Below are positions 42,994 through 52,575 of a DNA stretch of 64,000 bases, piece after piece. The stretch covers positions 1 to 64,000 of the forward strand of contig NC_012964.1 of NCBI RefSeq assembly GCF_000027005.1, in the 5' to 3' direction. The notes beneath the pieces were generated by a model that was not told the origin of the DNA, ran no database searches, and saw nothing but the letters and a program-made list of their open reading frames with translations. Made by a program: the position numbers and the translations under genes. Position 1 is the stretch's first letter. Every line of letters starts with the position of its first letter. The DNA comes from Komagataella phaffii GS115. Taxonomy: Eukaryota; Ascomycota; Pichiomycetes; Pichiales; Pichiaceae.

Positions 42994-44400
42994 TTATTTC
43001 TTAGCATTTTCAAAAGTGACCAGAACTTTCTTCAAGTTAGCATGCTGTGTGTTCAAGTCCGCCTCCAGTTTCTCAGATAGGGAAGCAACCTGGCCCAGAG
43101 TTAGTACATTTTCGTATGAAGAATGGGAAGGTCCTACTCCCAGAGAAACATTAGCGACAACATTGGTTCCAGATGGTAAAACATCCAATTTTTTTATCAG
43201 TAATTCTGGCTGGTGTTTCATTAGAGACACATTGATAGAATTCTCAATATTAACGTAACGAGGGTCTGTAGGAGATACAGCTTTGTCTATAAGCTCCTTG
43301 AATGCCTGGAATGTACCTGCCAATCCCACCTTGATGACCAACATAGAGACTAACAGTCCTCCTACAGGATCTAACCAGTAAATGTTCAAGAAGTAGCCAC
43401 CAGAGATGGTAACCAAAGCTACGATGGAAGTCAGGCTATCCACACGGTGGTGCCATGCATTTGCGATCAAAACTTGAGAATCAAGTTTTTCACCTACCCT
43501 CTTTGTAGCCTTGAACAACCACTCTTTAACAAAAACAGAACCCAACGCTAACCACGCAGCGTTGATATCAGCTACTTCTGTAACTTGAGTTCCTTGCTCA
43601 TCGGTAACGGCTGCGCTCACTGCATGGCTGTGACTATGTGAATGGGTTAAGGAGCTTAAAGTGTCCACTATGCTGTGGGGTAATGCAGGCCCAATAATTT
43701 CTATAAGGGAACTCCAGCCAATGGAAACACCTGCATATAATAATATACTGGAGACCAACATGGAACCCAAAGTTTCGACTTTACCAAATCCATATGGATA
43801 CAGTTTATTAGGGACCTGATTACTGAAGCTTACCGTTAGTAGCGTCAACACGTCACTGATCAGGTCTCCCACAGCATGTACAGCATCGGCCAGCAAAGCC
43901 TGAGAATGGAAGTAAATTCCGCCTAAGAACTTTCCGACAGCCATGGAAGAGTTTACTCCTAAGCCAATCCAAGTAATCCTTTTTCCCTCCTTGCTAAGCA
44001 TTGCACGATCTGCTTCTACGTGTCCATGGGAATGAGAATGTGTTAGGCTGGAAAATGAACTTTCCGTATGTGTCTGGCTATGGCTACCTGAATTTGGACC
44101 TTGAAGATGCGATATGGGCAAGTGAGGGTTGAAAAAATCTTTCACATGACTGAAAACTGATTTATTTCGTTTCAAGGGAGGCAAAATCTCGTCAGGTTCT
44201 CCTTGACTGGGTTGTTTCTCTTTGCCCAGTTGGTCAGTATGGGTTTGGTTTTGAGTCTGATTGTGGCTGTGGTTGTGATTTAAAAGTATATCGTGATGAA
44301 ACCAGCGGGTGTACATCTGGTTGATGTTGCTAGCACTTATCCCCTGAGACCTTATTAGATTTCGTCTCAGAAGAGTCTGGTCTATCACCCTAGGCCTCAT
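42994..44400 (-). CDS. MMT1: Mitochondrial iron exporter/transporter, cation-diffusion-facilitator family
   Basis: 468 residues from the ATG at 44400. The N-terminus is arginine-rich and low in acidic residues (RPRVIDQTLLRRNLIRSQG), fitting a mitochondrial presequence. Two His-rich stretches follow (DILLNHNHSHNQ; LTHSHSHGHVE). The CDF core has GLGVNSSMAVGKFLGGIYFHSQALLADAVHAVGDLISD with the HAVGD metal motif, another His-rich loop (THSHSHSHAV), and IANAWHHRVDSLTS with the second metal motif HRVDS. This is the Mmt1/Mmt2 pattern. S. cerevisiae has two copies in mitochondria that move iron; a single ancestral-type copy is likely here, so MMT1 stands for MMT1/2. Confidence 0.9.
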   Translation of the reverse strand: MRPRVIDQTLLRRNLIRSQGISASNINQMYTRWFHHDILLNHNHSHNQTQNQTHTDQLGKEKQPSQGEPDEILPPLKRNKSVFSHVKDFFNPHLPISHLQGPNSGSHSQTHTESSFSSLTHSHSHGHVEADRAMLSKEGKRITWIGLGVNSSMAVGKFLGGIYFHSQALLADAVHAVGDLISDVLTLLTVSFSNQVPNKLYPYGFGKVETLGSMLVSSILLYAGVSIGWSSLIEIIGPALPHSIVDTLSSLTHSHSHSHAVSAAVTDEQGTQVTEVADINAAWLALGSVFVKEWLFKATKRVGEKLDSQVLIANAWHHRVDSLTSIVALVTISGGYFLNIYWLDPVGGLLVSMLVIKVGLAGTFQAFKELIDKAVSPTDPRYVNIENSINVSLMKHQPELLIKKLDVLPSGTNVVANVSLGVGPSHSSYENVLTLGQVASLSEKLEADLNTQHANLKKVLVTFENAKK

Positions 44401-44616
44401 CTTGGTGAAGAATATCAAGCCAAGGAAGAAAAAGATAGGAGAGAGCAGGTACCGAAAAATTCGCGCTCAGCTACATCTACATGGGTCAAAGTTTAGATTA
44501 TGGTCTGGCCTGTCTTTATAATGTCTATAGAAAACTCTGACAGGGTGCTATACAAATATCAACCAAATATGTGGGTTGTACCGAATGAAATATGTATCGT
44601 TCTAGCTTATGCTGTA

Positions 44617-47600
44617 TCAAGATTGCTCATTTTCAACCTTAATAGGAGATTCGAAACTGTCATTTTGGGACTCAACCTTGATTTTAGTAGATCCAGTCCC
44701 ATTGGAACCCTGCCCTTCTTCCGTGTTTTCTGTTGAACCCGCATCGGGCATGGCTCCATTTTCCAAAACCTTGCCTGCGTTCCCAGCCACAGTACTCTTG
44801 TCTAGCGTGGATTGTTTAACGACAGATCCTTTCGATCCCTCCTTAGTTCTTTTCCCAATTAGGTCTCCAAAAGCTTCCCACTCTCTTTCCATCACAAATG
44901 GACCACTAACGAACTTGCGAATCAAAAATCTAGCCCTCGGCTTTTCGACACCCAGTAAAAGCTCTCTGTTTGCTATCTGCAGAAACTTGTACACTTCCAG
45001 CATCAAAAGTTTGAAATGGCCAAACCCTTCTGGATAAAAGATTAAAGATTCAGAAACTGTATCAAGCTGCCTTATCTGCTCAAATTTTGGTTTCTTTTCG
45101 ACTGCCAGAAAAAACTCCTCAGTACTTTTTCTAGACTGATCGAGATCACAAAAAGGGCAAACAAAGATCTCATTGTTCCCGGGTTTGTTATCATTCATTT
45201 TGAGGCATTTTAAGTGAAACCACTCTTTACATTCGTCACATTCAACCATGACTCCGCTATCTGCTTCTCTGCAAAAACAAAACAATTCACTTTGTCCATC
45301 GTCAAGGTTATACATATTAAGATATAAGTTTCTCCACTGTTTAAACCTATGCTTTAACTGCTCTTTGTTGATCTTAAGCACGTTTTGAACTTGACTTGCC
45401 CATTCTTGAGTTTTTTTAACCTGTTCTTTAAAAAACGCAACATTCACATTCAAACCAGAAGCTTTCTCAATGATTTCCTTACCTTCAAAAATTTTGGGTC
45501 CAAACTCAAACTCTTTTAAAAAGATGTTTTGTTTGCCTGTCACTTTATAAGACTCTAAAAGTTTTTTTTCTTTTTCAGAAAGTTCGATGTTATTTGCCAA
45601 TTTTTGTTCGGCAGATTGCTTTTGCTTTCGCAAATTCTTCAACTGATCAATCTTTGGTTGAACAGCCTGGAGCCACTCATCGAGTATTTGCTTTCTTTCA
45701 TTCTTCTCAGTGATGAATTTCCGTAGGTCTTCACTTTGAACCGAAAAGCGGTCCTTCCTATCATACAACTCCTTCAGTTTGTCAACATCGTAGCCCCCGA
45801 TAGGTTTCAACTTGATAAATTCTTCAAGTTCTTTATTGTAAAGTTGACTGCCTTTAAAATACTTGGTCAGTGGTTCCAACTTAAGAGCTCTATCATGTTC
45901 GTCTAAAATTTGTTCGCCTTCTTGTACCAAATGTTGAAGGTCACTTAGGGAAGTATGCACTGAAACGTTTTCAGCAGCCAAGTACCATTTTTTTCTTCTG
46001 ATGAGTTTCTCAAGACAATCCACCGACGGTAAGTTCACGCTAAATTGTTTTCCTTTCTTTACCAAAGAATCAATTACGGAAATGGAAACTTTTTGCTCTT
46101 GGTCCAAAAGTAGCTTGCGAAACTGGATCTCAAATTCTTCAACCAGCTTTCCATATTGGAGAAGTTCATCAATCTCTTTGGCTTCAAATCTTAAATTTGG
46201 AATCCGCGCTAAAAGCAGAGTGAATTCCTCCAGGCTGTGGCTAGTAAGCTGATGTTTGTCGACCAAAAGGTCTTTGGATTCAGAAATTGGATCGCTTACC
46301 TTAAGAAATCCCCTGACCTGATCTAACCAGTCGTTAGCATCCAAAACAAAACTTTCTAATGACTCAAATCCTTTTTTAGCCTTTTCCGGTATGTTATTAT
46401 GGATTGCAAGTACTTTTTTCCCTTCTAGATATAGCTCCTGCAAAATGGAAATATTTGGTTGGGAGCTTGCTGTCAACTTGTCTTCCAATTTCTCATACCA
46501 TTCCAACGGTGTTTGGTTGTAGGTTGCAAACAGGCCCATTGCCTGTATCAGGCTTTCATCTGGCTCAAACAAGTGCAGCTCCAAGACAGCATTCTGTTTC
46601 AAGAGCGCATTAATATAATCTTTCCGTTCTAAGGCTTTTTCTAAGGGCAAGGATATCTCTGTGTTATTGTGTATAATCACTATCTTAGAGGGAAAAGAAT
46701 TTTCCAAGGCATCTGTGATGTAAGATGACGCGTTCTTGTTGATAAATTCATTAGTTTTGGGAAAATGTTGCCGAACTTCTTTTCTTTCTTTGAGAACTTT
46801 ATTCAGCAAAGGTTTATACATATCCAGTGACTCCTTCAAAATAGTCGGGTCAGTACATTCCTTTGCAATGCTTAGTAACAGCTGAAACATTGAAAATAAT
46901 GGATAGACGTTTTGCTCTTGCAGCCATTTTTCAGCTTCCAATCCTTTTGAAAGCCAAGATGGCGGGGCAAAGTTAACAGATTCAGATGTTGAGAATCCCA
47001 AAAATACTGTAGATGAATAGGCTTTGGGAAATTTGAAGATGAATTCACCTGGTTCTTGGTAACATGAATAAACATCAACGCCCTTCTCCTTTAAAAATTC
47101 TGGAGTTAGAAAAAAATCTTGACTATACAACACTTTCTCATCTTGATCCTTGAGGAGTGGTTGAAAAGCAGCATTCTTGTGTGAGAATCTCCTATGATTT
47201 CTTGAAGTGGGAATTTTATTCTCAAGAGTGCACTGTACGAAATCGCTATTTTTAAAGTCCTTTTGATATATCTGAAAGTCTGGTTGAGTCTCTGAAGGTG
47301 TGTTATTCTTCAAATGCTCCTTTAGTAATGCTTCATACTTTAAATGGTCTTTTGGAGGTATAAAATACCATACTTTAGTGTCCCCAATGTGATGGTAATC
47401 ACACAAGTAAAGGTAATGATCTTCTGCCACCCAGTTTTGAGTACCAAACATCATTCCAATTGACAATGTAGGCTTGCTAATGGAATTGAACTGAGGTAAA
47501 TATCTGAGAACGGAACTCTGATTTTCAAAAAAGTTGTTTAAATTCCACAGCCCATGCGTATCAGGAGGTGAGCCATTTTGATTGGTATTCTCTTTCACAT

Positions 47601-49095
47601 GGTTCTGCAGCTTTTCATTCTTATTAAAACCCGACTCATGAACACTGGTTGGTATCCTTACTGAGCACTCGACCTCATAACTGCTATCTTTATCTTTAAC
47701 AACAGTCCAATAGAGCTTTTCCAAGTCATTGGGTGTGGGATTAAAGGCAACTTTGAACCGCTCGAATAATAACTCTTGAAACTTGAGATTCTTGTCGAAA
47801 AATTGGCGCAAATTATAGAGGGGAGAGAGCTTGGAGTCATATGCAGATACATCGTCCACATTCATACCTTTGTGCCAATTGTAAAAATCGTACGTAGCGA
47901 GAGTTTGCTCATCGTCAAAAGTGATACCACTCCTATTGTCTGTCATCATGTCAAAATAGGTAGGGAATCCTAATTTTTGCAGTTTATCTCTTGATCTTTT
48001 ATATTCTATCGCTGATCCAATTATAATGGGAATATCCTCGGAGCTTTCGTCAGTCTTTAATTTCTTTGTAGGAGGATCATCAGTGGAAGCAGTTTCGTGT
48101 TTCCTTGACCCACTGCTGCCGTTTTGAACCGAACCATTCACGGGAGGAGGAGAAGTTTCTTTATCTTTCTTATAATCAACATTTTTCTGTTCTTCTTCTA
48201 GCTTTGCAATATGTAAATCGTACCCATAAAGAACCTTGTGATAGGCACTTTTAAGTGATGAAGATAAAGAACTGGTAATCTTACCGCTGTAGCCTAACTC
48301 ACGACCGATTTGAGCCCAAAGTTTCTTCTGGCATACAGTATCATACCCCCCACGAAGCTTAACGCAGACTCTCAATCGGTAAAGATCAAGCGACCTTTTA
48401 TCTATACTAGGTAGCTTGGAAATAGTGATTTTATTCTCTCTGAGAAAGCTGGCTAATGATTGATGAAACTCCATTCTGGCCTCCACTTCTGACTTGTGGC
48501 TGTTCAACAGCTGCCGGCGGGCCCTAAACCAAAAAAGTTCTGTGTTTATATTCAGTTTATGTTCCCAGTTTTCTAGTATCACACGGACTGCCCCGTATTT
48601 TTCTCCTTCTGCCCTTATTGATTCGATGAACTTGTATGGATTTTCCATCTCTTGAGAGGATATGGTAAATGTGGGAATAGGTGGATATAATGGGTTTGTT
48701 GAAGAGTGTGTACTTCGTCCTTTCATGTTTATGCTCTCTAAAGGTGGATTGGCCCTGGTACGATGCTGTGGATACAGGTATGGATTATAGTGGTGAGTTG
48801 AATTTGAATCCGAGACTCGATAACCGTCAGCCAACGTCTTGTAGAATCTAGTTGTTTTTGGGGGAGCCGTTGTAGAATGTGTGTAGAATGTTGTTGGACC
48901 ACTAGAAAGCGGAGGACTGCCTAATTCAGAACCATTTGAAAGTGGAGGCTCTTGTTCATGTAACTTGCTGGAACGTGATGTATTAGTCTGTGAAATGTCG
49001 TCCGAATCGGCATTCGGAGCTGCGTTCTGCTTTGAAAACGAACTGGGCGAGCTACCGGGATCAACCTTGCTTGTCTGGCTATTTTCTATGTCCAT
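44617..49095 (-). CDS. ECM5: Ecm5-type JmjN-ARID-JmjC-PHD chromatin protein, catalytic residues lost
   Basis: 1492 residues. Order: a disordered N-terminus, JmjN near 138-180 (PTFTISSQEMENPYKFIESI), an ARID domain near 208-300 (GGYDTVCQKKLWAQIGRELGY), JmjC about 520-700, a long helical PLU1-like region, and a PHD finger near 1268-1315 (FCFCREADSGVMVECDECKEWFHLKCL) with all zinc ligands. Iron-binding residues of KDM5 demethylases are lost: the first His is V in NWVAEDHYLY and the second is S in KAYSSTVFLG, while the E remains. That agrees with S. cerevisiae Ecm5, which is demethylase-dead and works with Snt2 and Rpd3L-type histone deacetylase in stress-gene control. Divergent from HSF1; neighbours (MMT, YMR178W type) match S. 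cerevisiae YMR176-178. Confidence 0.93.
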   Translation of the reverse strand: MDIENSQTSKVDPGSSPSSFSKQNAAPNADSDDISQTNTSRSSKLHEQEPPLSNGSELGSPPLSSGPTTFYTHSTTAPPKTTRFYKTLADGYRVSDSNSTHHYNPYLYPQHRTRANPPLESINMKGRSTHSSTNPLYPPIPTFTISSQEMENPYKFIESIRAEGEKYGAVRVILENWEHKLNINTELFWFRARRQLLNSHKSEVEARMEFHQSLASFLRENKITISKLPSIDKRSLDLYRLRVCVKLRGGYDTVCQKKLWAQIGRELGYSGKITSSLSSSLKSAYHKVLYGYDLHIAKLEEEQKNVDYKKDKETSPPPVNGSVQNGSSGSRKHETASTDDPPTKKLKTDESSEDIPIIIGSAIEYKRSRDKLQKLGFPTYFDMMTDNRSGITFDDEQTLATYDFYNWHKGMNVDDVSAYDSKLSPLYNLRQFFDKNLKFQELLFERFKVAFNPTPNDLEKLYWTVVKDKDSSYEVECSVRIPTSVHESGFNKNEKLQNHVKENTNQNGSPPDTHGLWNLNNFFENQSSVLRYLPQFNSISKPTLSIGMMFGTQNWVAEDHYLYLCDYHHIGDTKVWYFIPPKDHLKYEALLKEHLKNNTPSETQPDFQIYQKDFKNSDFVQCTLENKIPTSRNHRRFSHKNAAFQPLLKDQDEKVLYSQDFFLTPEFLKEKGVDVYSCYQEPGEFIFKFPKAYSSTVFLGFSTSESVNFAPPSWLSKGLEAEKWLQEQNVYPLFSMFQLLLSIAKECTDPTILKESLDMYKPLLNKVLKERKEVRQHFPKTNEFINKNASSYITDALENSFPSKIVIIHNNTEISLPLEKALERKDYINALLKQNAVLELHLFEPDESLIQAMGLFATYNQTPLEWYEKLEDKLTASSQPNISILQELYLEGKKVLAIHNNIPEKAKKGFESLESFVLDANDWLDQVRGFLKVSDPISESKDLLVDKHQLTSHSLEEFTLLLARIPNLRFEAKEIDELLQYGKLVEEFEIQFRKLLLDQEQKVSISVIDSLVKKGKQFSVNLPSVDCLEKLIRRKKWYLAAENVSVHTSLSDLQHLVQEGEQILDEHDRALKLEPLTKYFKGSQLYNKELEEFIKLKPIGGYDVDKLKELYDRKDRFSVQSEDLRKFITEKNERKQILDEWLQAVQPKIDQLKNLRKQKQSAEQKLANNIELSEKEKKLLESYKVTGKQNIFLKEFEFGPKIFEGKEIIEKASGLNVNVAFFKEQVKKTQEWASQVQNVLKINKEQLKHRFKQWRNLYLNMYNLDDGQSELFCFCREADSGVMVECDECKEWFHLKCLKMNDNKPGNNEIFVCPFCDLDQSRKSTEEFFLAVEKKPKFEQIRQLDTVSESLIFYPEGFGHFKLLMLEVYKFLQIANRELLLGVEKPRARFLIRKFVSGPFVMEREWEAFGDLIGKRTKEGSKGSVVKQSTLDKSTVAGNAGKVLENGAMPDAGSTENTEEGQGSNGTGSTKIKVESQNDSFESPIKVENEQS

Positions 49096-49530
49096 TATCT
49101 ACACACGGGTTCATATAAGGGCAGAGGGTTTGATGCTAGAAGTTACGTAAAAATGGAAACTTTGAACGGCTCTTTCAATTCGAGGGATGTTGGATGTTTG
49201 ACGCTGACGGAGGCGGGGTGGGTGTCTAGTGTCATCCACCATCTACCCAATGGGCAACTAAAGCTTTCATTTCTCATTGGGCGTTTAGTATGTTGACTTC
49301 TTCTGAGTTTCGACTGTATTCTTCAAGTTCACGGTTTCTTTCTCCGTGACTTATTCAGCCAGTCGTGTAACTAGGAAGATTAATACCTCTTCCTACTTTT
49401 GGTCGAGCAAGTACTATGACATTAGCCTTCCTCTTCCCTCGAAAAAAATCATTATTTCTACCTAGCAATACAATATTAACACACTTCAAAATCTCTCATC
49501 TCTTTTAGGACATTATAATCCCGCAATACA
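49096..49530. promoter_or_regulatory. Divergent promoter region of ECM5 and HSF1
   Basis: About 435 bp between start codons. TTC-rich patches (TTCTTCTGAG and TTCAAGTTC near 49298-49335) loosely resemble half-sites of a heat-shock element, but no clean nTTCnnGAAnnTTCn array is present. Confidence 0.4.
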
Positions 49531-51141
49531 ATGTCGGATTTTCCTAAAGTCGAACAGGCTTCGCCGTCAGAAGGAATGCCGCAAGTTCAAACTAATAACG
49601 CCCCTGAGATAGAGGAAATTGAAGATATAATTAGAGATACACCAAACGTAATGGATGTGTTAGGAAACGGAAGTCAAAGTTGGGACGGAACAAATAGTAA
49701 CGGGGCAGCAATGGGCTCATTGGACACTGTGCCGGCCAACAAACTGGTAGCATACAACAAATATGATAATAATATCTACCCAGATCCTTTACAACCTCTA
49801 TCTGATACAGCTTTACCTAATTCTATGGGTTATTATAGCATGATAAAAGCTGGTGATAAGGGTCTGAAACCTCAATCTTTCCGGAAGACCAAGAAGAAAC
49901 CAACACCTTCTGGGCCAAAGACAAGGCCTGCATTTGTGATGAAACTCTGGAACATGGTCCATGATCCAAGTAATCAGGCTTTTATCCGATGGCTACCAGA
50001 CGGGAAGTCATTTCAAGTCACCAACAGGGAAGATTTCTTGAAACATGTTTTGCCCAAATATTTTAAACACAATAACTTTGCAAGTTTTGTGAGGCAGCTT
50101 AACATGTACGGATGGCACAAAGTTCAGGATGTGGGCAACGGCTCTTTGACTGCCAACGAAGAATTGTGGCAGTTTGAGAATCCCAATTTCATTAGGGACA
50201 GGGAAGATTTGCTGGATCAGATCGTTCGAAATAAGTCCAAGCCAGGTGAAGATGACGAGAACATCGATTTTGGACTTGTTTTGAATGAATTGGAAACTAT
50301 AAAGATGAACCAGATGGCGATATCTGAGGATCTTAGAAGGATACGACAAGATAATGAGACGCTCTGGCAAGAACACTACCTTGCAAGAGAGCGACACAAG
50401 ACACAGGCAGAAACACTAGAAAAAATGATGCGTTTTCTTGCCTCTGTGTATGGCAACAACTCAAAGCTTCTGAGTGAACCTACCAACGATGAGTTTCAGA
50501 AGTCTTCCGGCGCTCCTCAACGGCACGATACCTCAAATATCAGCAAACCTACTAATGCCGCCTCTAAGAAGTTACTAATGTTGACGGACCATGCACATAA
50601 ACCATCTACTAATGGCTCATCATCTACCTCGGGAGCTGCAACTGGAGATGTGACACCTACAGTTCTCCCATCACACAACTCTTCAGTAGCCTCACAGCAC
50701 CCATTCATCCAAGAGATTGTGAACCGCTCCAATCAGAACTTGGCACCTATTAACTCAATGCCATCTCCTGGAACGTTTTTCCCAGAATTGAACGAACAAC
50801 TAAATGAGTCCGCTTCTCAGAAGGTCAAGAACCACAGTTCCATGATGCAAAATGTTGAAGATAACATCAACCAGCAGGGCGAATCAATTAAACAGATTCA
50901 TGAGTGGATAAACAAATTAGCTCCTACTAGTTCAACCACCAACTCTAAGAAGACAGACAGCGATGCAATTGCCGACGATGATTTCGATGTAAACGACTTC
51001 TTCCTACCTCACACTCCTGTGGACGAACCAGGGGCAACTTCCATTCCAATTATAGAAGAGCTCACACCTACGGATTCACTTAAGAGAGAAAATGGTGCGG
51101 GCGAAGGAGATAATTCTGCTAGTAAGAGGGCTAAGAAATAG
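49531..51141 (+). CDS. HSF1: Heat shock transcription factor
   Basis: 536 residues. The HSF DNA-binding domain at about 132-233 is textbook: TRPAFVMKLWNMVHD, FIRWLPDGKSF, FLKHVLPKYFKHNNFASFVRQLNMYGWHKV and the FENPNFIRDR end. A heptad coiled coil for trimerisation follows at about 250-305. The N-terminal acidic region and the S/T/N-rich C-terminal region hold activation segments, and a late motif DFDVNDFF fits a conserved activator patch. It binds heat-shock elements in promoters and is essential in yeasts. It is shorter than S. cerevisiae Hsf1 (833), mainly in the flanking disordered regions. Confidence 0.97.
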   Translation: MSDFPKVEQASPSEGMPQVQTNNAPEIEEIEDIIRDTPNVMDVLGNGSQSWDGTNSNGAAMGSLDTVPANKLVAYNKYDNNIYPDPLQPLSDTALPNSMGYYSMIKAGDKGLKPQSFRKTKKKPTPSGPKTRPAFVMKLWNMVHDPSNQAFIRWLPDGKSFQVTNREDFLKHVLPKYFKHNNFASFVRQLNMYGWHKVQDVGNGSLTANEELWQFENPNFIRDREDLLDQIVRNKSKPGEDDENIDFGLVLNELETIKMNQMAISEDLRRIRQDNETLWQEHYLARERHKTQAETLEKMMRFLASVYGNNSKLLSEPTNDEFQKSSGAPQRHDTSNISKPTNAASKKLLMLTDHAHKPSTNGSSSTSGAATGDVTPTVLPSHNSSVASQHPFIQEIVNRSNQNLAPINSMPSPGTFFPELNEQLNESASQKVKNHSSMMQNVEDNINQQGESIKQIHEWINKLAPTSSTTNSKKTDSDAIADDDFDVNDFFLPHTPVDEPGATSIPIIEELTPTDSLKRENGAGEGDNSASKRAKK

Positions 51142-51222
51142 GAATCAGGAAATTATAGGAACATAGATAAATAGGTATTACTTAATTACTCCTTTAGATC
51201 CGCAGTTATCAATTTCATCAAC

Positions 51223-52572
51223 ATGCTTCTCGGCGTTCGCGCAATTCTACCCCAAGCCCCCATTAGAATATTACTACTCCTATTACATCCCCAGATGACC
51301 CAATTCTCTACGAAGACTATACAGTGGCAAGATGATCTCTACCATGATCACCATGTCAACAAGATTTTAATACAGAACTCTAATGGACCTTGTTTTTTGA
51401 TTGCGCTTGTCAATTCGTTGATTTTGGCCTCTGAATTGACTTTGAATGGATGGACTAACGTTGGATCTAAGGCAATTGAAGCATCCCATGTCAAAGCAGA
51501 GCATTTGGTTCCTTTGAAAGAGCTCCTCACCAAAAATGTCGTACAGTTGGACGAACTACTCAACGAAATCACCAACTTAGTTATTCAAGTAGCAGATTCG
51601 GACTTCGATTTAAGCCCTTTACTGGAGTCACTTCCAAGATTACACACAGGACTCAATGTCAATCCAAACTTTTTGCTCCCAAGAATTACTAGTAAGCAAG
51701 ATGGCAACTCAAAGGTTTTAGATATTCTAGAATTATTTAATCTAGAACTGTATCATGGTTGGCTTATTGATGAGCGTACCCCGGGTTACGAATTGCTTAG
51801 TCGATTAGGAGACTACGATTCTTTACAAAGTTACATTTTGGAAATTAAAAACGCCATCCGTGATTCTGCTCTAGTGGATAACTATGAATATGAAGATTTG
51901 TCTCTCGAGCAGCTGGATCATCTGTTGGATAAATCAGATGATGCACGTCTCAAGCAATTTCTCAATGAGTACCAAGATATACAAAATTTTCTGAGGAGCA
52001 ACCGAACAGAGTTGTCAGAAACCGGCCTTTCTAGGTTAATGTTTGACAGTCAGAACACTATTAAAAGATCCTCCTTTGCAATTTTCTTTAGGAATGAACA
52101 TTTTAATACCGTTTACAAGAACCAATCGGATTCCCTTTTTACATTGTTGATCGATGAGGGATATTCTAAGAGTAAGACCTATGTTTGGCAGACATTGTCC
52201 TCGGTTGACGGGTCGAATGATAAATTATTGGATGGAAATTTTGAGTTTACTATAGAGCAAATCCAACCCCTATCTCAAGAGCCAATTTCTATTGATGCAA
52301 CAGATTTTATTATCAATGAAGAAGAAATAGAAACGGCGAACGATGATGAAGCTTTGGCTAAGAAGTTACAGAAACAGGAAGACGAAAACGCAGCGAGAGC
52401 CATCCAGAAAAAGTACGATAAGCAGGCAAAAACAAAAACAAAATCGAAGACCAAAAGCACGATTAAGTCACAACCTGGATCAAGTGCTGATAGTAACAAC
52501 AAACGAGATAACTCAACTGCTGCAGGTGTGAAAAACAACACTGAAGATAAGGGTAAATGCATTGTTATGTAA
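51223..52572 (+). CDS. MIY1: MINDY-family deubiquitinase with C-terminal CaaX
   Basis: 449 residues from 51223; a second ATG at 51295 gives 425 residues beginning MTQFSTKTIQW, closer to the family start. The catalytic block is KILIQNSNGPCFLIALVNSLILAS (cysteine about residue 57 of the longer form, oxyanion Gln in LIQN). The catalytic His is in FFRNEHFNTVYK, near residue 292. S. cerevisiae has MIY1 (YPL191C) and YGL082W. Members trim K48-linked polyubiquitin chains. The C-terminus is a lysine-rich helix and tail ending CIVM, a CaaX box for prenylation that would place it on membranes. The stop codon is three bases from that of the converging SCY1 gene. Confidence 0.92.
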   Translation: MLLGVRAILPQAPIRILLLLLHPQMTQFSTKTIQWQDDLYHDHHVNKILIQNSNGPCFLIALVNSLILASELTLNGWTNVGSKAIEASHVKAEHLVPLKELLTKNVVQLDELLNEITNLVIQVADSDFDLSPLLESLPRLHTGLNVNPNFLLPRITSKQDGNSKVLDILELFNLELYHGWLIDERTPGYELLSRLGDYDSLQSYILEIKNAIRDSALVDNYEYEDLSLEQLDHLLDKSDDARLKQFLNEYQDIQNFLRSNRTELSETGLSRLMFDSQNTIKRSSFAIFFRNEHFNTVYKNQSDSLFTLLIDEGYSKSKTYVWQTLSSVDGSNDKLLDGNFEFTIEQIQPLSQEPISIDATDFIINEEEIETANDDEALAKKLQKQEDENAARAIQKKYDKQAKTKTKSKTKSTIKSQPGSSADSNNKRDNSTAAGVKNNTEDKGKCIVM

Positions 52573-52575
52573 GTT

